Shown here: positions 31,749-41,845 of the stretch, piece by piece
Position numbering within the stretch: position 1 is the first letter of the stretch
Layout of the letters: each line of letters opens with the position of its first letter
The notes under the pieces: model-generated
The model's database searches: none
Told to the model about the DNA's origin: nothing
What the model saw: only the letters and a program-made list of their open reading frames with translations
Translations under genes and position numbers: made by a program
From: Roseibium aggregatum
Lineage (GTDB): Bacteria > Pseudomonadota > Alphaproteobacteria > Rhizobiales > Stappiaceae
DNA length: 64,000 nucleotides
Reading direction: 5' to 3'
Assembly (NCBI RefSeq): GCF_017309185.1
Contig: NZ_JAEKJZ010000001.1
Span: 2,418,001-2,482,000 of the forward strand

Positions 31749-33098
31749 TTATGCGTCGTCCTCATCTTCTTCCACAAGCTTCTCAAGCTCTTCCTTGGTT
31801 ACCGTTTTGTCGGTCACCTTGGCCAGTTCCAGCATGAAATCGACGACCTTTTCCTCGTAGATCGGCGCACGCAGGGAAGCGAGCGCCTGCTGGTTGCTTT
31901 TGTAGAACTCAAACACCTGCTGTTCCTGACCCGGGAACTGGCGGACGCGGTCGTAAAGCGCGCGCTGAAGCTCCTCTTCGGTCACCTGGATGTCGTTTTT
32001 CTCGCCGATTTCAGACAGAACCAGGCCAAGGCGAACGCGGCGTTCAGCGATCTTGCGGTAATCCGCCTTCGCCTCTTCTTCCGTCGTTTCCTCGTCCTCG
32101 AAGGTCTTTTCGTTGCGCTTCATGTCCTCTTCGACCTGCTGCCAGACGATCTTGAACTCCGATTCAAGCAGCTTTTCCGGCAGATCGAAGGAGTAATGTT
32201 CGTCAAGCTTGTCGAGAAGCTGGCGCTTGACCCGCTGCCGGGTCATCTGGCCGAACTGGCCTTCGATCTGACCGCGAACGATTTCCTTCAGCTTGTCGAG
32301 AGACTCCAAACCGAGACCCTTGGCGAATTCATCGTCGATCGTAGCTTCGCCCGGAGCCGCAACTTCCTTGACGACCACATCGAAGGTTGCCGGTTTTCCA
32401 GCCAGATGTTCAGCCGGATAGTCTTCCGGGAAGGAAAGCTCGACGACCTTCTCGTCGCCGGCCTTGACGCCGATCAACTGCTCTTCGAAGCCCGGAATGA
32501 ACTGGCCGGAACCAAGAACGAGCATGCCGTTCTCGTCGGCACCGCCCTCGAAAGGCTCACCGTCGATCTTGCCGAGATAGGACATGGTCACGCGGTCGCC
32601 GTCCGCGGCGGACCCTTCCTTGGGCTCGAACGGAGTATTGTTCTTGGCGATCTGCGCGACCTGTTCGTCGACTTCCGATTCGGCGATCTCGACAACCGGG
32701 CGCTCGATTTCGATGCCCGCGAAATCGACGATCTCGAAGTCCGGGAGGACGTCGTAGGTCATTTTGAACGACAGGTCGGCGTCGCCCGCCAGGATCTTTT
32801 CCGCGTCTTCTTCCGGCAGATCGATTTCCGGCGTCAGAGCCGGGCGCTCGGAGCGCTCCTCAACGGCCTTCTGCGTGGTTTCCTGGATCGTGTTGGACAG
32901 GATCTCGGCCATGGCCTGGCGACCATACATCTTTTTCAGGTGCGCGACCGGAACCTTGCCCGGACGGAAGCCCTTGATGTTCGCCTTGGATTTCATGTCG
33001 GCCATGTAGTTATCGAGCTTGGCGGCAAGGTCGCCGGCCGGAATGTCGATTTTCAGCTCTCGCTTGAGGCCCTCGGAAAGGGTTTCTGTTACCTGCAT
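31749..33098 (-). CDS. tig: Trigger factor chaperone
   Basis: Ribosome-bound chaperone with peptidyl-prolyl isomerase activity. The chosen ATG gives 449 residues starting MQVTETLSEGLKRELKIDIP; the upstream in-frame extension of 40 codons does not look like the family. The ribosome-binding signature GFRPGKVP is near residue 43. The FKBP-like domain covers about residues 160-245 (DRVTMSYLGKIDGEPFEGG), and the C-terminal chaperone arms end in an acidic tail (VEEDEDDA). Confidence 0.96.
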   Translation of the reverse strand: MQVTETLSEGLKRELKIDIPAGDLAAKLDNYMADMKSKANIKGFRPGKVPVAHLKKMYGRQAMAEILSNTIQETTQKAVEERSERPALTPEIDLPEEDAEKILAGDADLSFKMTYDVLPDFEIVDFAGIEIERPVVEIAESEVDEQVAQIAKNNTPFEPKEGSAADGDRVTMSYLGKIDGEPFEGGADENGMLVLGSGQFIPGFEEQLIGVKAGDEKVVELSFPEDYPAEHLAGKPATFDVVVKEVAAPGEATIDDEFAKGLGLESLDKLKEIVRGQIEGQFGQMTRQRVKRQLLDKLDEHYSFDLPEKLLESEFKIVWQQVEEDMKRNEKTFEDEETTEEEAKADYRKIAERRVRLGLVLSEIGEKNDIQVTEEELQRALYDRVRQFPGQEQQVFEFYKSNQQALASLRAPIYEEKVVDFMLELAKVTDKTVTKEELEKLVEEDEDDA

Positions 33099-33355
33099 GG
33101 GTTTTGTCGTCCTCGATCCAAAGCGTCGTTCCGCCCCGGAGGTTTTGTTTTTAAAAATCCCGTAAGCCGCATCGCCTGCACTCCCCTTTTTCCAGGAGCG
33201 TTCAGAAAAGCGTTGCATCGCCCCGAGCGATACCCGGGACGCACGATGAAAGCGCGATACTGCTTGGGCCGATACGAGTCAAGGGCAGAGAAGGAATAGC
33301 CTGGGAAATTGACGCGCTTCTTTCGAGTGATTGCGCCCCCGATCCCTCATTCAAT

Positions 33356-33488
33356 GCGGGCCGCGGGCACAAACGGTTCGCCGAACCGAATGCAAGACCG
33401 GCGGTGGGTGCCCTACCACCTCCGTACAGCCTGCTGACAGGACCACAGGAAACACATAATCAGACTTGCCCGTGGCACATGTTTTTTT
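33356..33488 (+). ncRNA. Possible structured RNA with closing stem and T-run
   Basis: GCCGCGGGCA at 33360-33369 pairs over ten bases (one G-T) with TGCCCGTGGC at 33467-33476, and seven T follow at 33482-33488. Inside are hairpins CGGTT/AACCG (33374-33388), GGTGG/CCACC (33403-33420) and CCTG/CAGG (33430-33441). The sum resembles a compact non-coding RNA of about 130 bases ending in a loose terminator. No promoter or family was recognised. Chance pairing in GC-rich DNA is a real alternative. Confidence 0.3.
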
Positions 33489-33757
33489 CCAGCGCTAAAC
33501 AACAGACCGGAAGGGACGCATGGCCGTGCGGTAGAACGCGCCGGAACAGAGAGCTGTGAGGGACTGATTTGGGCCACGAGCAGAAATTTTGCGCGCAAAC
33601 TGCCGCTTCATTTGTCCTCAAACCCAGCAAACGAAACGGGTCTGTAGCGCTTTCAAGACAACCTAGCGCTTACGTAAGCGGAAAATATTTTTCGATCATC
33701 AAATTAAATCAAAACATGGTAAACGCGCATTCCCGACACAACCTCTCGCCAACACAC

Positions 33758-33790
33758 GGATCCTTCCGTTGAACAACCAAACGAAGGATC
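33758..33790. repeat. Imperfect inverted repeat
   Basis: GGATCCTTCCGTT and AACGAAGGATC face each other across about nine bases; the stem is interrupted by one unpaired C. It has no T-run and could be an operator or an RNA hairpin. Function unknown. Confidence 0.4.
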
Positions 33791-34175
33791 GGGAGGACAC
33801 GCCTCTTGGCTGCGACAACGCGTTCACAGGCAGTTAGCGCAATTTTTTCAGCATGTTAAACGCTCTGAGTTCACTGCGCGCAAGAAAGAATTTTCTCTAA
33901 GGCAGCGAGTCAATGATATCGATGGCCTGTCGCAGAAGCCGAACGCTCCCCGCAATCATTTCGCGCAGAAACATACTAAAAATTGTCCTCTTTAACGACG
34001 ACTACCTGAGCAATACTAACCCTCTAATGGCCAAAATTGACTCCCCCCGTCTAAAGCCTTAGAGACACGCCAAACGTGAAGGCAACGTGAAGCAAGTATG
34101 CCGTTTCAACCTAAGGGAACTTGCTGAGAAACGTTACAGTATTGTCGGCATGTGAATAGCGATGGTGTTTGTAAA

Positions 34176-35522
34176 ATGAGTATTCCATCCGCAACGGATT
34201 ACATTAACCGGGACGGTTCAGATTTCCCGCCACGTGAGTCAGCCCCTGGAACGCCAAAGGATGCCAATAGCTGGCTTCAACGGGAGGCCAACGATCTCCC
34301 TGTATCCGCAAGCGAAGAAACGGGCTCCCCCGCCAAAACCTGGGACAAGGCTCGAAAGCCCGCGATCAAGTGGCACAACGACGACGACGAAATCCAGACG
34401 ATACCCGAGGTGTTCAGGCGACAGGATGCGCCGGATGCCGGGGAAGAAAGCGCGACCCGCGCGGTTTCGTTCAGGTGGATCGCTGTCTTTACTGCGCTTC
34501 TCGTAACAACGGCTCTTGGCGGCGTCCTCTATTTCTCCGGTTTCGGCGGTTATTTTCAGGAGTCAGGCGAAGGCTCGGAGACGAGCGCTGCCGCGACCGC
34601 TAGCCGAACCACGCAAAACCTGGCCGAGACAAACCGCGAGGAAATCAACAAGGCACGCGAAGCGCTGAAGGCGGCGATGGTCGGGCGAGGACCGTCTCCT
34701 AAAGCGGTCGAACCCGCCGAAACGACTGCACAAGCGGTAAAAACGCAAGCCGGCGAAAATTCGGATGTCGCCCCCACAAAGACCGTAACCGCGGCCTCAC
34801 CCCAGTTGCCCCGGAACACCGCGAACGCGGGACAGAATCCCGACGCTGCGAAAGCCACGGCACCTTTCCCGGACATGGTCTCGATACCCGCCGGCACGTA
34901 TCAGGTTCCGCTCATGCGGGCAGACAACGTGCTGGATCCGGAGCGAATGGTTACAATCGGCGCATTCGCGATCGGCCGGCACGAAGTCTCCCGCGCGGAT
35001 TGGCTTCAATGCGTCGCCGCCGGTGCTTGCCCTGGCGAAGGCTTCGATGAAGGCTATTTCGCAGCTGCGAACACCGACCTTCCCATCACCTCGATCACCT
35101 ACGATCAGACGATGGCATATATCGAATGGCTCAACAGCCAACGTCCGAAAGACACCCCGGCCTACCGTCTGCCTTCCGATGCGGAATGGGTGGTCGCCGC
35201 GCGCGGCGCATCCGAGGAAACCCGGAATTTCGCCTGGGGAGATCGGTTTGACCCCGCATACGTTAGGAAAACGGGCGAACTCGTCCCTGTATCCGAGGCA
35301 GAGACCATAAATGGCCTGACGGGCATTGTCGGAAACGCGGAAGAACGAACTTCTGACTGCTGGACGGCTGAGATGGATACAAATGGCTGCTATCGCGGGC
35401 TTGGCGTCGTGCGTGGCGCGCCGCTTGGGGAAGCGAACCAGGACACGGTTTCGATGAACTTCCGGTTGGGCAAGGCCCTGGAAGCCCCCTACTCCTCGAT
35501 CGGGTTTCGCCTGGCTCGTTAG
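34176..35522 (+). CDS. Membrane-anchored FGE/SUMF1-like protein, probably non-catalytic
   Basis: A cytoplasmic Pro- and acid-rich N-terminus of about 100 residues is followed by one membrane helix (WIAVFTALLVTTALGGVLYF), an Ala/Thr/Pro-rich linker of about 100 residues, and an FGE-type domain over the last 218 residues, so the domain should face the periplasm. Family landmarks are VSIPAGTYQV, RHEVSRADWLQC, RLPSDAEWVVAARG, GNAEERTSDCW and the end GFRLAR. The segment that in true formylglycine-generating enzymes reads RGGSW with a nearby copper-binding cysteine is RGAPLGEANQDTVSMNFR here, without cysteine. No sulfatase gene is nearby. A structural or ligand-binding role is more likely. Start is uncertain: a GTG at 34152 is the alternative, and neither has a clear ribosome site. 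Confidence 0.8.
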   Translation: MSIPSATDYINRDGSDFPPRESAPGTPKDANSWLQREANDLPVSASEETGSPAKTWDKARKPAIKWHNDDDEIQTIPEVFRRQDAPDAGEESATRAVSFRWIAVFTALLVTTALGGVLYFSGFGGYFQESGEGSETSAAATASRTTQNLAETNREEINKAREALKAAMVGRGPSPKAVEPAETTAQAVKTQAGENSDVAPTKTVTAASPQLPRNTANAGQNPDAAKATAPFPDMVSIPAGTYQVPLMRADNVLDPERMVTIGAFAIGRHEVSRADWLQCVAAGACPGEGFDEGYFAAANTDLPITSITYDQTMAYIEWLNSQRPKDTPAYRLPSDAEWVVAARGASEETRNFAWGDRFDPAYVRKTGELVPVSEAETINGLTGIVGNAEERTSDCWTAEMDTNGCYRGLGVVRGAPLGEANQDTVSMNFRLGKALEAPYSSIGFRLAR

Positions 35523-35841
35523 ACTGCAGCCCCTCATTCACAACCAGATACGAGTACTTCTCTGGATTGAAACAAATTCGGACGGCCGCAACCTTCTGAC
35601 CGGCGCCCGGCTGTCCTGAAGAAAAAGCGCGTCACCTGTACGCGCAGGAACATGCAGAATGAGAGACTGGGCGCACCCTGAGACGTCGCGTCGGGGTCCC
35701 CCAAGAATGGGTCGACAATTACTTGGAACATCATGTCTTTACCGCGACGCCAAAGGTTTAACAGGCAGCAGAGATACGCAAAAAAGAAATTATACCCCCA
35801 TAGTCGAAATACAAAACATCCAAGAACGGAGTCACTGTGCA
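35523..35841. other. Gap between the FGE-like and LysM genes
   Basis: About 319 bases with no supported gene and no strong hairpin. The LysM gene probably has its own promoter here. Confidence 0.45.
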
Positions 35842-36969
35842 ATGAAATGTTTCTATTCGCTGAGCATGGTTACAGGCCTCTCCCTGTTGGGCCTAGTGAC
35901 CGGCACAACGGTTAACGCGGCCACCTGCACCGATCAGGTTCAGGAATATACGGTTGCTCCCGGCGACACCCTGTCCGTCATAACGCAAAAGGTTTTTGGT
36001 GGAGACGCCGACTGGCATCTGATCTACGAGTATCCCGGCAACCATGCGGTGATCGGCAGAGATCCGAACGTTTTGACAGTTGGCGAAGTCCTCAAAATCC
36101 CGCCGTGCCCGGGTAGCGTCACGGCGCTTCCAAGCGTCGAATGGGAAAGCAGCGCGCCCGTCAAGAATGTCACGGCGGAAAACCTGCCCACAACCCAACC
36201 CTTCGATGCTCTCCAACCAAGCACCATTTACATCGTTACGGGCGACGACAAACCTCCTTACGTCGATTCCGACTGGCCGCAGGGCGGCTTGGTGACACTG
36301 ATCGTTCGCGCCGCTTTCGAGGCTGCCGGTCTTGGCGACAAGATCCGTATCCACCACGTGAGCGACTGGAAAGCGCAACTTGAAGAACTGCTTCCCGACA
36401 ACCGATATCAGTTGAGCTTCGGCTGGAGCATGCCGGACATGAATTTCTGGAAAGACTGTTCCCGCCTGCGCGAGCTTTACCAGATCTACTGCAAGTTCGA
36501 AAAGTCAGACCCGATCGTAACCGTGTCGCTCGGCTTCTTCCATGAAGTCGGCCGGTCGGACCTGAAGGACAAAACCTTCGAAGACATGGCTTCGATGCGC
36601 CTGTGCCGTCCGGAAGGCTGGTCGACTTTCGAAATGCTCGAACACGGCATTGAGCTGAACAATCTGGTTCGGGCCGAACGCGTCGAGGACTGTTTCGACA
36701 AGCTGCTGGCCGGGGAAGTCGACTATGTCATCATGAACCGCTTCACCGGTGTCGCCACCGCTCACGCGATGGGCATACGCGACAATGTCAGGATGGCGAG
36801 CTTCACGGTCCCGGAAAGGATCTACCTCCTGACTTACAAAGACAACCCGATGCACACGATGACCTATGTTGAAAAGTTCAACGAAGGCCTCAAGAAGATT
36901 ATCGACAACGGAACTTATTCCCAGATCACGTCGCACTATAACAACGAGTTTCAAAACCGGGTTCGCTGA
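35842..36969 (+). CDS. Secreted LysM plus family 3 solute-binding-protein fusion
   Basis: The 375-residue protein starts at the ATG preceded by ACGGAG. A signal peptide covers residues 1-26 with cleavage likely after VNA. A LysM domain at about 36-88 (VQEYTVAPGDTLSVITQKVF to VGEVLKIPPC) should bind peptidoglycan. From about 129 to 372 comes a bacterial extracellular solute-binding family 3 domain, with the opening TIYIVTGDDKPPYVDSDWPQGG, a middle part LCRPEGWSTFEMLEHGIELN and the close LKKIIDNGTYSQI. LysM and SBP domains are rarely joined. No transporter membrane or ATPase genes are near, so it may act as a wall-tethered sensor or scavenger rather than an ABC component; that is inference. Confidence 0.85.
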   Translation: MKCFYSLSMVTGLSLLGLVTGTTVNAATCTDQVQEYTVAPGDTLSVITQKVFGGDADWHLIYEYPGNHAVIGRDPNVLTVGEVLKIPPCPGSVTALPSVEWESSAPVKNVTAENLPTTQPFDALQPSTIYIVTGDDKPPYVDSDWPQGGLVTLIVRAAFEAAGLGDKIRIHHVSDWKAQLEELLPDNRYQLSFGWSMPDMNFWKDCSRLRELYQIYCKFEKSDPIVTVSLGFFHEVGRSDLKDKTFEDMASMRLCRPEGWSTFEMLEHGIELNNLVRAERVEDCFDKLLAGEVDYVIMNRFTGVATAHAMGIRDNVRMASFTVPERIYLLTYKDNPMHTMTYVEKFNEGLKKIIDNGTYSQITSHYNNEFQNRVR

Positions 36970-37093
36970 CGGCAGTCAGCAAAAACAAGTCTTAAACGAA
37001 CGAGGGGTGAAAGCCTCTCGCAAAACCAAGAGCGCCGCGCCTGACAGCGCGGCGTCATCCGCCGGTGGCCTTACAGAAAACAATTTGAAGAAT

Positions 37094-37178
<85 letters not shown>

Positions 37179-37190
37179 GCCGCCCGAGGT

Positions 37191-37218
37191 CAAAAGCCCC
37201 GGCGTTGAAGCGGGGCTT
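37191..37218 (-). terminator. Intrinsic terminator of nnr
   Basis: Minus-strand stem AAGCCCC / GGGGCTT followed by TTG, about 48 bases after the nnr stop and just before tRNA-Leu. T-run is short. Confidence 0.6.
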
Positions 37219-37265
37219 CTATACCACCGTCATTTTTTCCGTCAAAGGAAAAAGCGGCTCGCCAC

Positions 37266-38801
37266 TCAAGCCTCGCCAGCCTTGTCCACAAGCCCCTGGA
37301 TTGCGATTTTCAGGGCGGCATCCAGGTCTTCGGATGTAAGGCCTGCACCGGCCTCCCTCCCCGCTTCCCCATGAAGCCAGACCGCCTGACAAGCCGCCTC
37401 GAACCCCGGAACGCCCTGCGCGAGAAGACCCGTCACGACACCGGCAAGCACATCGCCAGAGCCCGCCGTGGCCAGCCAGGGTGGCGCATTCGAATTGACA
37501 GCCGCCCGCCCGTCCGGCGCAGCGACCACGGTATCGGCCCCTTTCACGACGACGCACGCGCCGGAAAGCTTCGCAGCCGCACCGGCTCTGGTGAGTTTGT
37601 CGCCCAAAAGGGTGGGAAACAGCCTGGCAAATTCTCCTTCATGCGGCGTCAGAACCACAGGTTCGGACATCGCCCTGATCCACTCGAACAGCATGTCCGG
37701 GTCGTCGCCGAAACTGGTCAGCGCATCCGCGTCGAGAACCGTCGCCCGCCCGGCCTGAAGAATGGCCTTCACCGCCTCCCTGGCTCCCTGCCCAACCCCG
37801 TATCCGGGCCCAATCAGCACCGCGTTGAGGCGCCGGTCGGCAAGAAGATCGGGAATCGCTGCCGTGTCCCTCACCTTCTGCAGCATGACTGCGGTCAAAT
37901 GGCAGGCATTGACCATCATGGCATCCGGCGGCGCCGCCAGTGTCACCAACCCGGCCCCGGCCCTCAAAGCCGCCCCGGCCCCCAGACGCGCCGCGCCCGT
38001 CGCCGCCATCGGACCGCCGAAAACCACTGCATGGCCACGGCTGTACTTGTGCCCGTCCACCTCCGGCCGCGGCCAGTGATTCAGCCACAAACCGGGCATA
38101 TTTTCGAATGTGGCGGCAGAGATCCTGGAAAGGACCTCGTCGGGGATGCCGATATCGGCAACCGTGATGCCACCGCACAGGCCTCTGCCAGGCATGAGAA
38201 GATGACCCGGCTTCTTGCGAAAGAACGTCACGGTGCGCCGGGCCATGACCGCGCCACCCAGGACCTGACCGCTCGCCCCGTTGAGACCGGAGGGAAGGTC
38301 AACCGCCAGCACCGGTGCGGGACTGGCGTTCACGGCGCTGACGAGCTGAAGAGCTACGCCTTCCAATGGCCGGTCGAGCCCCGCGCCGAACAGCGCGTCG
38401 ACGATCAGGTCCGCGGTTGCCAGGGCCCTGGACAGACCGGTCGAGATCCCGCTCCCGTCTGCCACGGGATTGTGCGCCAGTCCCATCCGGGTAAAAGCCT
38501 CTGCGGCGTCGCCTTTAAGCTCCCCCGGATCCCTCAGGATGAATACCTCCACCAGATGGCCGGCCTCCCTGAGGCAGCGTGCCGCGATGAAGCCGTCGCC
38601 ACCATTGTTGCCGGGACCGCACAGGACCGCAATTCGCGCCCTTGCCGAAATCATCGACACCGCCGCCCGGGTAACCGCTTGCCCTGCTTTTTCCATCAGC
38701 TCGATCCCGGGCACGCCGCCTTCGATGGTCAGCCGGTCCGACTCGCCCATTTCTTTCGGCGAAAGCAGGACTGCCTCGGAAAAAAGCCGGTTTTCGCGCA
38801 T
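37266..38801 (-). CDS. nnr: Bifunctional NAD(P)HX epimerase / dehydratase
   Basis: Repairs hydrated NAD(P)H. From MRENRLFSEAVLLSPKEMGE the protein has 511 residues. The N-terminal YjeF-type epimerase domain (about 1-220) shows VLCGPGNNGGDGFIAARCL and DALFGAGLDRPLEG; the C-terminal ADP-dependent dehydratase of ribokinase fold carries VLTPHEGEFARLF and the phosphate-binding ATAGSGDVLAGVVTGLL. It is transcribed away from glnB; the nnr-glnB-glnA neighbourhood is common in rhizobia. Confidence 0.95.
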   Translation of the reverse strand: MRENRLFSEAVLLSPKEMGESDRLTIEGGVPGIELMEKAGQAVTRAAVSMISARARIAVLCGPGNNGGDGFIAARCLREAGHLVEVFILRDPGELKGDAAEAFTRMGLAHNPVADGSGISTGLSRALATADLIVDALFGAGLDRPLEGVALQLVSAVNASPAPVLAVDLPSGLNGASGQVLGGAVMARRTVTFFRKKPGHLLMPGRGLCGGITVADIGIPDEVLSRISAATFENMPGLWLNHWPRPEVDGHKYSRGHAVVFGGPMAATGAARLGAGAALRAGAGLVTLAAPPDAMMVNACHLTAVMLQKVRDTAAIPDLLADRRLNAVLIGPGYGVGQGAREAVKAILQAGRATVLDADALTSFGDDPDMLFEWIRAMSEPVVLTPHEGEFARLFPTLLGDKLTRAGAAAKLSGACVVVKGADTVVAAPDGRAAVNSNAPPWLATAGSGDVLAGVVTGLLAQGVPGFEAACQAVWLHGEAGREAGAGLTSEDLDAALKIAIQGLVDKAGEA

Positions 38802-39506
<705 letters not shown>

Positions 39507-39633
39507 CCCACCTATTCCGGCTTCTGCCGGTACTTCCGATTTCCGGTCCTTTTTCACGGAGCCAATCTTAAAAGTCTCAACCGGACCGGAACACCTCCAA
39601 CCGTTCACACGAAAAACTAAAGGGATGGACATT

Positions 39634-41040
39634 ATGACCACTGCCGCTGAAGTCCTGAAGGAAATTCAGGAAAAGGACGTGAAATTCGTCGACCTGCGCT
39701 TTACCGACCCCAAGGGTAAAATGCAGCACGTCACCATGGATGTCGCACTTGTTGACGAAGACATGTTCGCTGAAGGCGTCGCCTTCGACGGCTCGTCCAT
39801 CGCCGGCTGGAAAGCCATCAACGAGTCCGACATGATGCTGATCCTGGATCCGGAATCCGCTCACATGGACCCGTTCTTCGCACAGTCCACCATGGCGATC
39901 TTCTGCGACATCATCGACCCGATCACCGGTGAAGGCTACAACCGCGACCCGCGCATGACCGCGAAGAAAGCGGAAGCCTACGTCAAGTCCGGCGGCTTCG
40001 GCGACACGATCTTCGTTGGTCCGGAAGCCGAATTCTTCATGTTCGACGACGTCCGCTTCAACGCCGACCCGTACAACACCGGCTTCATCCTGGACAGCGC
40101 CGAACTGCCGTCCAATATGGGTTCCGAGTACGAAACCGGTAACCTTGGCCACCGTCCGCGCACCAAGGGCGGCTACTTCCCGGTTCCGCCGGTCGACAGC
40201 GCTCAGGACATCCGCTCCGAAATGCTGTCCGTGATGGGCGAAATGGGCGTACCGACCGAAAAGCACCACCACGAAGTGGCGGCTGCCCAGCACGAACTCG
40301 GCATGAAATTCGACAAGCTGACGGTCTGCGCCGACCACATGCAGGTTTACAAGTATGTCGTTCACCAGGTTGCGCACGCCTACGGCAAAACATCGACCTT
40401 CATGCCGAAGCCGGTCTTCGGCGACAACGGCACCGGCATGCACTGCCACCTGTCCATCTGGAACGAAGGCGAGCCGGTCTTCGCCGGCAATCAGTATGCC
40501 GACCTTTCCGAGACCTGCCTGTACTTCATCGGCGGTATCCTGAAGCACGCCAAGGCGCTCAACGCCTTCACCAACCCGTCCACCAACTCCTACAAGCGTC
40601 TGGTGCCGGGTTACGAGGCTCCGGTTCTCCTGGCCTACTCTTCGCGTAACCGCTCGGCATCCTGCCGTATTCCGTTCACCGCTTCCCCGAAAGCCAAGCG
40701 CGTTGAAGTCCGCTTCCCGGATCCGTCCGCGAACCCGTACCTCTGCTTCTCCGCTCTGCTGATGGCCGGCCTCGACGGCATCAAGAACAAGCTGCACCCG
40801 GGCGACGCGATGGACAAGAACCTCTACGATCTTCCGCCGGAAGAACTCGCAGAGATCCCGACCGTTTGCGGCTCTCTCCGCGAAGCTCTGGAATCGGTCG
40901 ACGCAGACCGCGAATTCCTGAAAGCCGGTGGCGTGTTCGACGACGACCAGATCGACGCCTACATCGAACTGAAGATGGAAGAAGTCGAGCGTTTCGAAAT
41001 GACCCCGCACCCGGTCGAATTCGACATGTACTACTCCGTC
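39634..41040 (+). CDS. glnA: Glutamine synthetase type I
   Basis: Makes glutamine from glutamate, ammonia and ATP; dodecamer of 469-residue subunits. Landmarks are the [17 protein letters not shown] segment near residue 60, the metal-binding [12 protein letters not shown], the ATP-binding [14 protein letters not shown], and NLYDLPPEE near residue 397 with the adenylylation tyrosine. Of two close start codons the second ([20 protein letters not shown]) matches rhizobial GlnA and has AAAGGG at the right distance. The coding region ends with the TAA at 41041-41043. Confidence 0.98.
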
Positions 41041-41065
41041 TAAGAGGTTACTCTTTCGGACATGG

Positions 41066-41100
41066 AAAACCCCGGTCGAAAGGCCGGGGTTTTTTGTTTT
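41066..41100 (+). terminator. Intrinsic terminator of glnA
   Basis: Stem AAAACCCCGG / CCGGGGTTTT with a short loop, followed by TTTTGTTTT. A textbook terminator about 23 bases after the stop codon. Confidence 0.92.
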
Positions 41101-41205
41101 CCCGTAGAAGAGATATCAGGCCCGACAAACAGGCTTGGGGACGGGACGGCAATCCCGGCTGCGAACACCCAAGAAAGTCGTCAGGAATTTCTCACCAGCC
41201 ACAAA

Positions 41206-41229
41206 CGAAAAAGCCTCCCGAAGGAGGCC
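41206..41229 (-). terminator. Intrinsic terminator of the small secreted protein gene
   Basis: Minus-strand stem GGCCTCC / GGAGGCT-type hairpin with a TTCG loop followed by TTTTTCG. Lies about 50 bases after the stop of the minus-strand gene. Confidence 0.8.
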
Positions 41230-41279
41230 ATTCGCATGTTCAGGCCCAGGCTGAAATCCGCCCGGGTGTCGGTCGCGGC

Positions 41280-41552
41280 TCAGTAGCAAACCTGACGATA
41301 GCCGACAACGACGTAACGGCCGTAGTAAGGGCTCCAGCGGCGAACCGGCTGGTTGCGGCAGCGGACCGGAGCGTAATACGGACCACGCTGTGCCTGGGAG
41401 GCGATGATGGCACCGGCGGCAAGACCGATTATGGCGCCGGCTGCGACTGCACCGCCACGGTTTTTGGCGTGGGCTTCATTCGGGGTGATGGTAACGGCTG
41501 CGGTGGCCACTGTGGCGACGGCAACAGCTGCGATGGCAAATTTACGAAACAT
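41280..41552 (-). CDS. Small secreted protein with glycine-zipper-like segment
   Basis: Protein of 90 residues. A signal peptide (MFRKFAIAAVAVATVATAAV) should be cleaved after AHA near residue 29. Residues 33-52 (GGAVAAGAIIGLAAGAIIAS) form a small-residue repeat like glycine zippers of outer-membrane-associated peptides. The C-terminal 35 residues are rich in Tyr, Arg and Pro and hold two cysteines (VRCRNQPV and the end RQVCY), a pattern typical of short BA14K-like alphaproteobacterial envelope proteins. It has its own terminator. Function unknown. Confidence 0.85.
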   Translation of the reverse strand: MFRKFAIAAVAVATVATAAVTITPNEAHAKNRGGAVAAGAIIGLAAGAIIASQAQRGPYYAPVRCRNQPVRRWSPYYGRYVVVGYRQVCY

Positions 41553-41845
41553 GTCTAGGCTCCTTCAACTCGTTGTCAGCGACGTCCCCTGCGCTGATGA
41601 GCCAAACATAGCCGTGCTCGGATTTTCCATCTGTGACAGCAATCACGCTAGGTCACTTTGCTGTGGTTTTCCGCGAAATGCTGCTAAAGTTGCCGAAGGC
41701 AGGTCAGTCAATCCTGAATTCCGTTGCGCAGGCCATAGCTCCAGATCGATGTCTGTCTCGCCGAACGCGCTGAACACACATTGGCCTGGCGACGCTCTGA
41801 AGGAGCGAATGTCAGGACCACCGAACAATAGACAGGGGAGTTTCC

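Larger units (their letters stand above)
33099..34175. other. Gene-poor 1.08 kb stretch upstream of the FGE-like gene
   Basis: Longest gap in the window. The first 150 bases are the tig upstream region. Composition becomes AT-richer from about 33650. No protein frame here has a ribosome site and sensible codons. It contains a foldable RNA candidate (33356-33488) and an inverted repeat at 33758-33790, listed separately. Such a stretch may be decayed sequence, a regulatory zone, or host of unannotated RNAs. Confidence 0.6.

Noticed and set aside
33390-33430. tRNA-like hairpin GGTGG/CCACC
   Set aside because: No acceptor stem, T-arm or anticodon arm can be assembled around it.
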